A program made the position numbers and the translations under genes. This document shows, one piece after another, positions 1 through 7,709 of a DNA stretch of 23,581 nt. Below the pieces are notes generated by a model. That model made no database searches, was not told the origin of the DNA, and saw nothing but the letters and a program-made list of their open reading frames with translations. The stretch's first letter is position 1, and every line of letters starts with the position of its first letter. The stretch spans positions 1 through 23,581 of the forward strand of contig JAUVIG010000005.1 of assembly GCA_030592825.1 (NCBI GenBank), read 5' to 3'. Source of the stretch: Chlorobiota bacterium (lineage in GTDB: Bacteria > Bacteroidota > Bacteroidia > Bacteroidales > JAADGE01).

Positions 1-1
1 A

Positions 2-439
2 GATAAAGATGCTGATTTTGATTATGAACGTATTGATACAACAGAATTATTCTTACCGAATAACACAGCAGATGTAACTTTTTATAACAAAACAAAGAAT
101 ACTTATTTTTATGATAAAGATACAACTGTCAGCCAAATAAGATTTATCCTTAAAGATAAAAATAACAAATATAGTCTGGCTGTGAAAGAAAGGTTAAAAG
201 GGAAAAAAGGGATAACTGTAAAAAAGAAATTTATTGTTGATGTTGATAAAATTGATTTTATAAATTATCATCATCCTTTAAAATTCTATAAAAATGATTT
301 ATGCGGATATTATCCTCAAAATAAAGAAGCAAAATATAAGACACTCGAAAGATTCAATTATTATTTTGCACGCTTTGAATTACCAAACGGTAAGAAGGGA
401 TGGCTTGGCAGAGACGGAAAGGAATATCTTGATAAATAA
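2..439 (+). CDS. C-terminal part of an unknown protein, WG-repeat-like tail
   Basis: The frame is open from the left edge of the window, so the start and N-terminus are missing; a GTG at 182 is internal and is not taken as the start. The visible 145 residues are rich in Lys, Asp, Tyr and Asn, with no membrane segment. The last 20 or so residues (RFELPNGKKGWLGRDGKEYL) resemble a single WG/KWG-type repeat, which normally reads like NGKWGFIDxxGKEV. The similarity is by eye and covers one repeat only. The function is unknown. The next gene begins 55 bases downstream on the same strand with no obvious terminator between them. Confidence 0.7.
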   Translation, partial: DKDADFDYERIDTTELFLPNNTADVTFYNKTKNTYFYDKDTTVSQIRFILKDKNNKYSLAVKERLKGKKGITVKKKFIVDVDKIDFINYHHPLKFYKNDLCGYYPQNKEAKYKTLERFNYYFARFELPNGKKGWLGRDGKEYLDK

Positions 440-494
440 GGCAACTGATTTTTTTTATAAGTAAATAAACTAAACAACAAATAAACAATAATAT

Positions 495-1814
495 ATGAAT
501 AATAAATTTCACTTCAAATGCCGCACTTGCGGATACAAAATTGACGGCTTTAAAGAATGGTTCGGGAATAATCAAAAATGCCCGAAATGTGAAGATAATA
601 AGATCTATACTATTTATAATACGCCTAAAGAAAATATCAATGAATTGATAAATACAAAGGAGAAACCGAAAAGCCTTTGGCATTATTTTGATTTTCTTCC
701 TTTGGAACATAAAGAAAATATTATAACCGACGGGGAAGGTGTAGCACCTATTGAACGCTGGAATTTTTTCGAAGATTATGCAAAACGTAAATACGGATTG
801 GATCTTGAAATCTTTATAAACCGAAATGATACAAGCTTTGCGACCGGTACTTTTAAGGATAAGGGCGGAGCTTTGGCTGCAAGTGTTTTAAAAGAACATG
901 GAGTAAAAGAATATGTGGTTCCGAGTACCGGGAATACAGCTTCAGCATTTGCTCATTATCTTGCTAAAGCAGGAATCTCTTGTTCTATCTTTGTTCCGGA
1001 GAATGCATTGCAGGATAGTGAAGCACATATAGGAACATACGGACAAAAATTATTCAGAGTAAAAGGCGATTATGCTTACGCCAAAAATGTAGCGACAGAT
1101 TATGCCAATAAATACGGTGTGCTTATTACAGGAGGTAATCTTGATCCTTTAAGATTAGAAGCGAAGAAAACCCAAGTATTTGAAATGTTACGTGTTACGG
1201 GAAAAATACCCGATGTTTACATTCAAGCAATAAGCGGCGGAACCGGACCTTTTGCGGTTGAAAAAGCTTTTATTGATTTTGAAGGAACCGGTTTGTTGGG
1301 CAAACTTCCGCGATTTTTATTGTCTCAAGGCGATAAATGTGCCCCGATGGCTCATGCTTGGGAAAAAGCAAAAGCAAATAACTTCCCTGAAGGCTATGAA
1401 AAAGAATATCCGATCTATGAAAACCCTGAAGTATTAATACCGACCATTGCAACCGGAAATCCGGGTATGTATCCATTAATGGCACCATTAGTGAGAAAAA
1501 GCGGGGGTGATATCTTTCCTGTAAAAGAAGAATTAGCGGTTGACCTTGCCCGTTTGGTAGCCTATGAACACGTGATCAAAATTGGGCCGGCTTCTGCTGC
1601 CGGTGTATTAGGCTTGTTCGAAGGATTGAAACGAGGTTTAATAAATAACGGAGAAACTGTTTTTATAAACATGGGAGAAAGTGCAAACCGAGCTTACAGT
1701 TTTATGCAAGAAACAGCATATACCACAGAAAATATCTCATCGGTTGATGATTGTGAACGCTTTGACCGATCAAAATATAAAGAAATGATTTGGGAACCTT
1801 TTGAGAAATATTAA
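495..1814 (+). CDS. Threonine-synthase-like PLP-dependent enzyme with N-terminal zinc ribbon
   Basis: This is a fold-type II PLP enzyme of 439 residues. Residues 8-33 form a zinc ribbon with two CxxC pairs (C9/C12 and C29/C32). The catalytic domain follows: TGTFKDKG at 118-125 places the Schiff-base lysine at K121, PSTGNTASAF is the substrate-carboxylate loop, and ISGGTGPF is the glycine-rich loop that binds the PLP phosphate. Threonine synthases of this type convert O-phosphohomoserine to threonine in the cytosol. The same architecture also occurs in cysteate synthase and related enzymes, so the substrate is inferred. No other threonine-pathway gene (hom, thrB) is in the window, which weakens a pathway assignment. 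The ATG at 495 lacks a Shine-Dalgarno sequence, as is usual in Bacteroidota. The stop is 54 bases before the antitoxin gene. Confidence 0.85.
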   Translation: MNNKFHFKCRTCGYKIDGFKEWFGNNQKCPKCEDNKIYTIYNTPKENINELINTKEKPKSLWHYFDFLPLEHKENIITDGEGVAPIERWNFFEDYAKRKYGLDLEIFINRNDTSFATGTFKDKGGALAASVLKEHGVKEYVVPSTGNTASAFAHYLAKAGISCSIFVPENALQDSEAHIGTYGQKLFRVKGDYAYAKNVATDYANKYGVLITGGNLDPLRLEAKKTQVFEMLRVTGKIPDVYIQAISGGTGPFAVEKAFIDFEGTGLLGKLPRFLLSQGDKCAPMAHAWEKAKANNFPEGYEKEYPIYENPEVLIPTIATGNPGMYPLMAPLVRKSGGDIFPVKEELAVDLARLVAYEHVIKIGPASAAGVLGLFEGLKRGLINNGETVFINMGESANRAYSFMQETAYTTENISSVDDCERFDRSKYKEMIWEPFEKY

Positions 1815-1824
1815 TTAAATGTAT

Positions 1825-1832
1825 TATTTTTG
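1825..1832 (+). promoter_or_regulatory. Candidate -7 promoter element for the mntA-like gene
   Basis: TATTTTTG matches the Bacteroidota -7 consensus TAnnTTTG. Transcription would start a few bases downstream, leaving a leader of about 30 bases before the ATG at 1869. It would also exclude the TTG at 1830 as a start codon. No clear -33 TTTG was seen. Confidence 0.45.
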
Positions 1833-1868
1833 TATAAGAAGAAAAGCAAACGGCATAAAAAATATAAC

Positions 1869-2168
1869 ATGATTGAAAGACAAGACATATTAACTTTCTT
1901 ATCAAGCAATAAGAAATTGTTCCGAAGAAAATTCAATATTATAAAAATTGGTATATTCGGATCGTATGCCAGAGAAGAGCAAACTGAAAACAGCGATATT
2001 GATATTTTGATTGTTATGTCTGATGATACTGAAAATATTTTCGAAAAACGATTGGCTTTAAAAGATTTAATCAGCAAACATTTTTCTCGTGAAGTAGATA
2101 TTTGTCATGAAAAAGCAATAAAATCTATTTTCAGGACAATGATATTAAAAGAAGCAATATATGCATAA
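1869..2168 (+). CDS. mntA: MntA-like antitoxin (minimal nucleotidyltransferase)
   Basis: This is a 99-residue protein of the minimal nucleotidyltransferase (MNT) family. It contains the signature GS-x10-DxD: G31 S32 and D43/D45 in GSYAREEQTENSDIDILI. A third acidic residue, likely D77 in SREVDI, completes the metal site. In characterised MntA/HepT modules the MNT protein neutralises the HEPN ribonuclease by adding AMP units to a tyrosine in the toxin RX4HXY motif. All catalytic residues appear intact. The frame can be extended to a TTG at 1830, but the ATG at 1869 fits family N-termini and lies downstream of a promoter-like element. Its 3' end overlaps the toxin remnant by 8 bases, as in normal mntA-hepT operons, but that toxin gene is broken. 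This may therefore be an orphan antitoxin, or the MNT protein may have taken on another role. Confidence 0.85.
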   Translation: MIERQDILTFLSSNKKLFRRKFNIIKIGIFGSYAREEQTENSDIDILIVMSDDTENIFEKRLALKDLISKHFSREVDICHEKAIKSIFRTMILKEAIYA

Positions 2169-2499
2169 TATTGATCGGTCAATCATATTATTGATGTTAG
2201 AAACAATTGATAAAATATTTCAATTTACCGACGATTTAAATAATGCCGGTGAATTTTAAAAAGATATTGAAAGTTTTGATGCAACTTTAATGAATTTTAT
2301 TACTTTAGGTGAATGTGTATCAAAACTTTCAGATGATTTTAAAGTTAAACATTCGAAGATTGATTGAATAAAAATCAATGCATTCCGAAATGTTTTAGCA
2401 CATGATTATTTTGGAATATTTCCGGCAGAAGTTTGGGAAATTATTCAAAAACATTTACCGGTATTAAAAACTAATTTACAGAAGATAATAAATAATTAA
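2161..2499 (+). pseudogene. hepT: HepT (HEPN-family toxin) gene broken by two in-frame stop codons
   Basis: The frame from the ATG at 2161, overlapping mntA by 8 bases, would encode 112 residues. It is interrupted by TAA at 2257-2259 and TGA at 2365-2367, with no frameshift. Reading through the stops gives a recognisable HEPN/HepT protein: a LGECVSKLSDDF segment comparable to the family IGEAxxxLS motif, then RNVLAHDYF, which is the RX4HXY ribonuclease motif with R76, H81 and Y83. The end (FGIFPAEVWEIIQKHLP) is also typical. The TGA falls where the family usually has tryptophan, so a TGG to TGA change is likely; the TAA could come from TTA. Both are single-base nonsense changes in an otherwise well-kept frame, which suggests recent inactivation. 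Translation from the natural start would give only 32 residues without the active site. Confidence 0.85.
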
Positions 2500-2521
2500 C
2501 AAGTATTGAAAGATTGATATA

Positions 2522-3238
2522 ATGGGAAGAGCATTTGAATACAGAAAAGCAGCAAAAATGAAACGATGGGGAAAGATGTCAACATTATTCCCTAAATTGT
2601 CAAAAGCCATTACAATAGCTGCAAAAGAAGGCGGTACAGATCCGGATATGAACGCAAAACTGCGTACTGCAATAATAAATGCCAAAGCCGGAAATATGCC
2701 TAAAGAAAACATCGAAAGGGCAATTAAACGTGCAGAAGGAAAAGATGCTGCCGATTATACCGAAGTTGTTTATGAAGGCAAAGGGCCTCACGGTGTTATG
2801 GTAATATTAGAATGTGCTACAGATAATACCACTCGTACTGTTGCAAATGTAAAATATTATTTCAATAAGTATGGCGGAGGAATGGCTACTTCAGGATCAT
2901 TTGATTTTTTATTTGAAAGAAAAGCAATTTTTGAAATTGAAAAAACCGATGAACTTGATCTCGAAGAACTGGAATTCGAATTAATAGATTTCGGCTTGGA
3001 AGATATTGAAGTAGATGATGAAGAAAATATCATTATCGTTTACGGTGAATATACCAATTTCGGTTCTTTATCCAAAGCACTGGAAGATAAAGGCATAGAG
3101 CCTAAAAAAGCTACATTGGAACGATTCCCGACATCTCCGGTAGAATTTACAAATGAACAAAAAGAGGAAATTGACAAGTTCCTTGATAAAATTGATGAAG
3201 ATGATGATATACAAGCTGTATTCACCAATATGGCCTAA
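2522..3238 (+). CDS. yebC: YebC/TACO1-family protein
   Basis: This is a 238-residue YebC (DUF28) protein. The diagnostic N-terminus is present (MGRAFEYRKAAKMKRWGKM, then FPKLSKAITIAAKEGG), followed by NMPKENIERAIKRAEG and the conserved YEGKGPHGVMVILECATDN block. An acidic C-terminal half is also typical. Family members have been described as transcriptional regulators (PmpR type) and, more recently, as ribosome-associated factors that help translate difficult stretches; mitochondrial TACO1 is the eukaryotic relative. The protein is cytosolic. The ATG at 2522 lies 22 bases after the hepT remnant, so expression may depend on read-through from that unit or on a promoter inside the remnant. The stop codon TAA (3236-3238) is also the first three bases of the inverted repeat of the downstream element. 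Confidence 0.95.
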   Translation: MGRAFEYRKAAKMKRWGKMSTLFPKLSKAITIAAKEGGTDPDMNAKLRTAIINAKAGNMPKENIERAIKRAEGKDAADYTEVVYEGKGPHGVMVILECATDNTTRTVANVKYYFNKYGGGMATSGSFDFLFERKAIFEIEKTDELDLEELEFELIDFGLEDIEVDDEENIIIVYGEYTNFGSLSKALEDKGIEPKKATLERFPTSPVEFTNEQKEEIDKFLDKIDEDDDIQAVFTNMA

Positions 3239-3377
3239 TTAGTGTCTGTTTTTAAAGTCGCATAGCGACGAACTATTTGTAACCCCTGACGGAAGTCAGG
3301 GGTGATAATCAACAAGTTATAAAAGTCCCGTAGGGACGTACTGTGAATATATCGAATTTATGGACAAACACTAATTA
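3236..3377. mobile_element. MITE-like element: 14-bp terminal inverted repeats around three hairpins
   Basis: The ends TAATTAGTGTCTGT (3236-3249) and ACAAACACTAATTA (3364-3377) are inverted copies with 13 of 14 matches. Inside are three hairpins. GTCGC-ATA-GCGAC (3257-3269) and GTCCC-GTA-GGGAC (3325-3337) lie in a roughly 21-bp direct repeat and differ by a compensated base-pair swap. Between them is a perfect 9-bp stem with a GGAA loop (ACCCCTGAC/GTCAGGGGT, 3282-3303). There is no coding capacity. The layout fits a non-autonomous element or a REP/BIME-type unit mobilised in trans. No transposase is in the window, so mobility is inferred. Confidence 0.6.
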
Positions 3378-3396
3378 ATATTCAAATTAATTTATA

Positions 3397-3518
3397 GGAG
3401 CTGTATAAAAAGTCATTTTCTCACGCCAAGCCGCCAAGATATATTGTGCAGATAATCTGCATATACGTTTTTCATCTTTACGAAAGAAGATAATATATTT
3501 TATTTATTAGACAGCCTC
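3397..3518. repeat. Imperfect inverted-repeat element with octamers and a 15-bp palindrome
   Basis: GGAGCTGTATAAAAA at the left (from 3397) and the reverse complement of TTATTAGACAGCCTC at the right (to 3518) agree at about 11 of 15 positions. Between them are two adjacent 8-bp units of the form (A/C)CGCCAAG (about 3423-3438) and the perfect palindrome TGCAGAT-A-ATCTGCA (3447-3461). It looks like a degraded small intergenic element; its boundaries are approximate. Confidence 0.35.
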
Positions 3519-3629
3519 TTTTTATTATTATACATAAGTTGATAATACAGTTTATCCTTAAATATTTCAATTCATCATTATAATTCTACATTTCAGTAAG
3601 CTTAATTTTTATCAGAACTGCTTATAGTT

Positions 3630-3637
3630 GATTTTTG
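3630..3637 (+). promoter_or_regulatory. Weak -7-like element upstream of the TonB-dependent receptor
   Basis: GATTTTTG differs from the Bacteroidota -7 consensus TAnnTTTG at one base and lies 21 bases before the receptor ATG. No -33 element was found, so this is a tentative assignment based on position. Confidence 0.25.
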
Positions 3638-3658
3638 TATCAAATTAATTAATCAATT

Positions 3659-5800
3659 ATGAGAAGGCTTTTAATTTTAACAGTAAGTTTTTTAAGTTTT
3701 TATAATCTTAATGCCCAACAAATAATAAAAGGTATTGTAACTGACAGCAGAGGAGATGCTGTAATCGGTGCAAATATTTATATTAAAGATACATATATAG
3801 GAACTTCAACCGATGGATTAGGGAAATTTCAACTTGAGATAAATAATTCAGATAAAAATATTTTAATAATAAGCTTTTTGGGATTTGAAAACTTTGAAAA
3901 AGAAATCAACATTGATATTCTAAACCAAGAGCTCAAAATTAAACTTAAGGAAAGTACTGATAATATAAATGCTGTAATTATTACAGCCGGTGCATTTGAT
4001 GCAAGCGATGAGAAGAAGTCAATTACAATGCGTCCTTTGGATATTGTAACAACTGCAAGCGGAGAAGGCGATATTTACGGTGCATTAAACACTATGCCCG
4101 GAACTCAAAAAGTGGGAGAAAAAGGCGGTTTGTTTGTTCGCGGAGGAGAGGGTTATGAAACTAAAACATATATGGACGGAATGCTTGTTCAAAAACCTTA
4201 TTCTTCAAGTATGCCTGATGATCCGTCAAGAGGCAGATTTTCACCTTTTTTGTTTAACGGCACAATTTTCAGTACCGGAGGATATTCTGCCGAGTACGGA
4301 CAAGCATTATCATCAGTATTGATTTTAAAAACCAAAGCTCTTGCAGATGAAGATGAAACAGAGATTACATTAATGTCAGTAGGTGCAAGTGCATCACATA
4401 CAAAACGTTGGAAAAATACTTCATTAAGTTTTATCGCCGACTATTCTAATTTATCTCCGTATTTTAAACTTATTGAACAAGATATTGATTGGTTAAAATC
4501 ACCCGAAAGTTACGGAGGAAATCTAATATTCAGACAAAAAGTAAATAAGAGAGGAATGATTAAAACATTTGGCTCTTTTAATCAATCCGAAAGTCATTTG
4601 TTATATCCCAATTATGAAGTCGGAGAAAATCAGTTAATCAAGTTGTTTAACGATAACGGATATATGAATACAGTTTATACTGATATGTTATCTTCTAAAT
4701 TAAAGATGAAAATGGGATTTGCTTATAATTCAAACATTGATGATATAGATATTAACGAGAATAATGTAAAAACAAAAGAACATGCCGGTCAATCTGTTTT
4801 AAATTTCAAATACTTTTTTAATGATGATTATGCTTTAAAATTTGGTACAGAAATTTATAATTTCAATTACAATCAAGATTATTTTGATTTTAATTCAGAT
4901 GAAGTTTTTAATACAAATTTTGAAAATACTATCTATTCTTCATTTGCTGAAACAGAACTTAAATTAAGCAGCAAATTTGCCGGCAGAATAGGAAGCAGGT
5001 TTGAATATTCATCATTATCAAAAAAATATAATATTTCGCCTCGAATTTCTCTTGCTGTTAAAACCGGCAAATTCAGCCAATTGTCTTTTGCATACGGTAT
5101 ATTTTATCAAGCTGTTCAAAACGATTATGTAAAGTTTAATAATGATTTAAACTCCGAAAAAGCAACTCACTATATTGCTAACTATCAGTTATTTAAAAAA
5201 GACAGGACTTTCAGGATAGAAGCTTATTATAAAGATTATAAAGATTTAATTAAGTATCAAGTTTTAAATTTACCTGTTAAAGATTCATATAATAACAGCG
5301 GGTATGGATATTCAAAAGGTTTTGATATTTTTTGGAGAGACAGAAAAACATTCAATTTAATTGATTACAGAGTTTCTTATTCATTTTTAGATACTGAAAG
5401 AGACTATTTAAATTATCAAAACGCTGCTGTACCAACTTTTAGCTCTAAACATAATTTTGCTTTTGTTTATAAACATTGGATTACAAAATTAACAACTTAT
5501 CTCGGATTAACTTATTCATATTCAAGCGGAAGAACATATTATAATCCGAATAATTCTGTATTTTTAGATGATATAACAAAGGATTATCACGATTTAAGTT
5601 TTAATGCAAGTTATTTAACCACAGTATTTGGGAATTCAACTATTATACATTTTTCTGTAAGTAATTTATTAGGAATTGAAAATGTATATGGCTACAGATA
5701 CAGCAGTCAAATGAATGATGATATGATTTTTGAAGCACATCCCGTAAAACCGGGCGCAAAAAGATTCGCTGTGCTTGTATTTATGTTGTCAATAAAATAA
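3659..5800 (+). CDS. TonB-dependent outer-membrane receptor with carboxypeptidase-regulatory-like domain
   Basis: This is a 713-residue outer-membrane receptor. A signal peptide (residues 1-19, ending NLNAQ) is followed by a carboxypeptidase-regulatory-like beta-sandwich (about 20-105: GIVTDSRGDAVIGANIYI and STDGLGKFQLEI). The plug domain (about 125-225) contains GLFVRGGEGYETKTYMDGM and GGYSAEYGQALSSVL. The rest is a beta-barrel rich in aromatic residues. It is shorter than SusC-type receptors and has no SusD partner nearby, so a siderophore, peptide or small-molecule ligand is as likely as a glycan. The C-terminus reads RFAVLVFMLSIK and so ends in lysine rather than the usual aromatic residue. 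It is followed on the same strand by a TPR protein and a LytS/LytTR pair, which suggests coupled sensing. The ligand cannot be read from the sequence. Confidence 0.9.
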   Translation: MRRLLILTVSFLSFYNLNAQQIIKGIVTDSRGDAVIGANIYIKDTYIGTSTDGLGKFQLEINNSDKNILIISFLGFENFEKEINIDILNQELKIKLKESTDNINAVIITAGAFDASDEKKSITMRPLDIVTTASGEGDIYGALNTMPGTQKVGEKGGLFVRGGEGYETKTYMDGMLVQKPYSSSMPDDPSRGRFSPFLFNGTIFSTGGYSAEYGQALSSVLILKTKALADEDETEITLMSVGASASHTKRWKNTSLSFIADYSNLSPYFKLIEQDIDWLKSPESYGGNLIFRQKVNKRGMIKTFGSFNQSESHLLYPNYEVGENQLIKLFNDNGYMNTVYTDMLSSKLKMKMGFAYNSNIDDIDINENNVKTKEHAGQSVLNFKYFFNDDYALKFGTEIYNFNYNQDYFDFNSDEVFNTNFENTIYSSFAETELKLSSKFAGRIGSRFEYSSLSKKYNISPRISLAVKTGKFSQLSFAYGIFYQAVQNDYVKFNNDLNSEKATHYIANYQLFKKDRTFRIEAYYKDYKDLIKYQVLNLPVKDSYNNSGYGYSKGFDIFWRDRKTFNLIDYRVSYSFLDTERDYLNYQNAAVPTFSSKHNFAFVYKHWITKLTTYLGLTYSYSSGRTYYNPNNSVFLDDITKDYHDLSFNASYLTTVFGNSTIIHFSVSNLLGIENVYGYRYSSQMNDDMIFEAHPVKPGAKRFAVLVFMLSIK

Positions 5801-5843
5801 ATAAACAATGAGGGCACTCCGAAAAGTCAAAATATGCATTAAT

Positions 5844-5924
5844 ATCGGTCTGACGGGTTTTTTAATTAACTGAAAAAAGGCATTAAACTTATTCTGTTTT
5901 TGCAAATATACCCGTCTGACCGGT
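5844..5924. repeat. Inverted and direct repeat around GTCTGAC
   Basis: Bases 5844-5858 and the reverse complement of 5910-5924 match at 13 of 15 positions. Because GTCTGAC is nearly palindromic, the two copies are also a direct repeat, GTCTGAC(G/C)GGTTTT, 66 bases apart (5848 and 5914). They bracket an AT-rich core between the receptor gene and the TPR gene. They could act as a hairpin that separates expression of the two genes, as a paired regulator site, or as a small mobile repeat; the sequence alone does not decide. Confidence 0.5.
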
Positions 5925-5971
5925 TTTCGAAGCAGACTCAAAAATTAATTATAAATTTAAAATCAAAAAAA

Positions 5972-6613
5972 ATGAAAAATTTAGTATTAGTATTAGTATT
6001 AGCTGTTAGTTTATCAAGTGTATATGCACAGAATTCTTCTTATGAAGATATAATGAAAAAAAACATTGACTTATTATATAAAGCAAGTGATATGTCAGAT
6101 TATCAGAAAGTTGCAAATACATTTGAAATTGTTGCAAATAAGGAGACGGCAAATTGGTTACCTTTGTATTATATTGCCTTAACAAAGATTTATATGAGTT
6201 ATAGTGCAAAAGACAGTGATAAAAAAGATTTATATCTTGATGAAGCACAAAAATTTCTCGACAAAGCATTAGCTTTAAACAGTAATGAGTCTGAACTGAT
6301 TGTTTTACAAGGCTTTTTGCATCAAGCAAGAATAAGTATAGCACCTGTCAGCAGAGGGCAAAAATATTCCGGTCTTGCAAACAGTTATTTTGACAAAGCT
6401 GAAAAAATAAATTCTGAAAACCCGAGAATATACTATCTAAAAGGTATGAATGTTTTAAATATGCCTAAAATGTTTGGCGGAGGAAAAGAAAATGCTTTAC
6501 CTTTATTTCAAAAAGCAAAGGAAAAATTTGATAAATTTGAAGTTTCAAATGAATTATATCCGAATTGGGGTTCTCAAGGAAATGAAAAAAGACTGAATTA
6601 TTGTCAAAACTAA
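5972..6613 (+). CDS. Exported tetratricopeptide-repeat protein
   Basis: This is a 213-residue secreted protein with a signal peptide (MKNLVLVLVLAVSLSSVYAQ). The rest is helical and TPR-like: repeats such as LDEAQKFLDKALALNSNESEL and YFDKAEKINSENPRIYYLKGMNV, followed by MFGGGKENALPLFQKAKEKF. The frame extends upstream to 5900, but the extension is polar, crosses the repeat region and would bury the signal peptide, so the ATG at 5972 is chosen. TPR proteins bind partners rather than catalyse reactions. Its periplasmic or outer-membrane location between a TonB-dependent receptor gene and a sensor kinase gene suggests a bridging or accessory role, which is inferred. It ends 6 bases before the kinase ATG, so the two are almost certainly cotranscribed. 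Confidence 0.85.
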   Translation: MKNLVLVLVLAVSLSSVYAQNSSYEDIMKKNIDLLYKASDMSDYQKVANTFEIVANKETANWLPLYYIALTKIYMSYSAKDSDKKDLYLDEAQKFLDKALALNSNESELIVLQGFLHQARISIAPVSRGQKYSGLANSYFDKAEKINSENPRIYYLKGMNVLNMPKMFGGGKENALPLFQKAKEKFDKFEVSNELYPNWGSQGNEKRLNYCQN

Positions 6614-6619
6614 TTTTAA

Positions 6620-7684
6620 ATGAAAAAATATTTAAATTTTAAAAATATCTCTAAATTGGTAAGAATCCTACTGATAGTAATATTGGTAGGAGTACTTATC
6701 ATAGGAGTACTTTTTTCAAATGAGGGGATCTTAAATAATCTTTTGGAATTTATATTGCATTCTGCTATATACGGATCTGCATTATGGTATGGGAATAGTT
6801 TTTTATCAAACAGACTTAAAAAGATATTTCCGTGGAATAAAAACCCCCTAAAAATATTGATTATTAGTGTTTCATCTACAATAATATATTCAGCGGCAAT
6901 TGTTGTGTTATTACATTTTCTGATAAGTGTTATAGTTTACGACAGTACTTTTGAAACTTATAAAGTTCCTGTTCAATTTGTTCTTGTTTTATTAATGATA
7001 ACTTTTATCATTAGTATAACACTTCACAGCATCAGTTTTTTTAAAGAATGGAAAAATGCTGTTATCAGAGAAGCAGAATTAAAACGAAGCGTTCTTGAGT
7101 TAGAATATGAATCACTGAAGAGTCAAGTTAACCCGCATTTCCTTTTTAACAGTTTAAATGCATTAACAAGTTTAGTCGGCAATAATGATGATGCCGTATA
7201 TTTTATTAAAAATTTATCTGATGTTTACAGATATTTATTAGAACAAAAAGACAAAGAGACAGTCAGCTTATCAACTGAAATAAAATTTGTTGAATCATAC
7301 ATTTATTTACATAAAATCAGGTTTGGTGATAATTTAAATACAAATATCAATATAAATGACAATAAGTTTATGCTTGTTCCTTTTTCTTTACAAATGTTGA
7401 TTGAAAATGCAATTAAGCATAATATTGTTTCAGAAGAAGAACCTTTATATATCAATATTTACAGTTCTGAAGATTATCTGATTGTTGAAAATAATTTTCA
7501 GAAAAAAAATATAATTAATAATTCAACAAAAATCGGATTAGAAAATATAAAAAAGAGATATAGTTATCTGACAAATAAGGGATTAAAAATTGAAAAAACA
7601 AATGAAAAATTTACAGTTAAAATACCGTTGTTAGAAATGAAAGATTATAATTTTAAAACACCGGAAAGAAAGACAAGTTCTTAA
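6620..7684 (+). CDS. LytS/YehU-like membrane sensor histidine kinase
   Basis: This is a 354-residue kinase of the His_kinase (PF06580) class. The N-terminal 141 residues contain about four hydrophobic segments (roughly 13-33, 42-58, 77-107 and 117-141) with only short loops, so there is no large periplasmic sensor domain. A linker helix (EAELKRSVLELEYESLKSQ) leads to NPHFLFNSLNAL with the phospho-acceptor H173. The ATP-binding N-box is MLIENAIKHN (N263, H267, N268), and GLENIKKRYSYL is near the C-terminus. The cognate regulator starts 25 bases after the stop. With no extracytoplasmic domain, the signal is probably sensed in the membrane or passed on by another protein; the upstream TPR protein and receptor are candidates. 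The C-terminal tail after the catalytic domain is short and polar. Confidence 0.92.
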   Translation: MKKYLNFKNISKLVRILLIVILVGVLIIGVLFSNEGILNNLLEFILHSAIYGSALWYGNSFLSNRLKKIFPWNKNPLKILIISVSSTIIYSAAIVVLLHFLISVIVYDSTFETYKVPVQFVLVLLMITFIISITLHSISFFKEWKNAVIREAELKRSVLELEYESLKSQVNPHFLFNSLNALTSLVGNNDDAVYFIKNLSDVYRYLLEQKDKETVSLSTEIKFVESYIYLHKIRFGDNLNTNININDNKFMLVPFSLQMLIENAIKHNIVSEEEPLYINIYSSEDYLIVENNFQKKNIINNSTKIGLENIKKRYSYLTNKGLKIEKTNEKFTVKIPLLEMKDYNFKTPERKTSS

Positions 7685-7709
7685 AAATCTAATTTCTTAT
7701 TTCAAACAT

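Larger units (their letters stand above)
3239..3658. other. 420-bp gene-free region before the TonB-dependent receptor
   Basis: No credible coding frame on either strand. It holds the hairpin-bearing element (3236-3377), a second imperfect element (3397-3518) with two (A/C)CGCCAAG octamers and a 15-bp palindrome, then about 140 AT-rich bases leading to the receptor start with a weak promoter-like box near 3630. Confidence 0.7.

Noticed and set aside
1252..1488. Short frames inside the PLP enzyme gene on both strands
   Set aside because: They overlap an intact, clearly conserved gene and have no support of their own.
1830..1868. N-terminal extension of MntA from a TTG
   Set aside because: The TTG overlaps the promoter-like TATTTTTG, and the added residues are highly basic and unlike the family.
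2365..2367. TGA in hepT read as tryptophan (alternative genetic code)
   Set aside because: TGA is the normal stop of guaA and of the radical SAM gene, tryptophans elsewhere are TGG, and the same gene also has a TAA stop.
5900..5971. N-terminal extension of the TPR protein
   Set aside because: It crosses the GTCTGAC repeat and would bury a clear signal peptide that starts at 5972.
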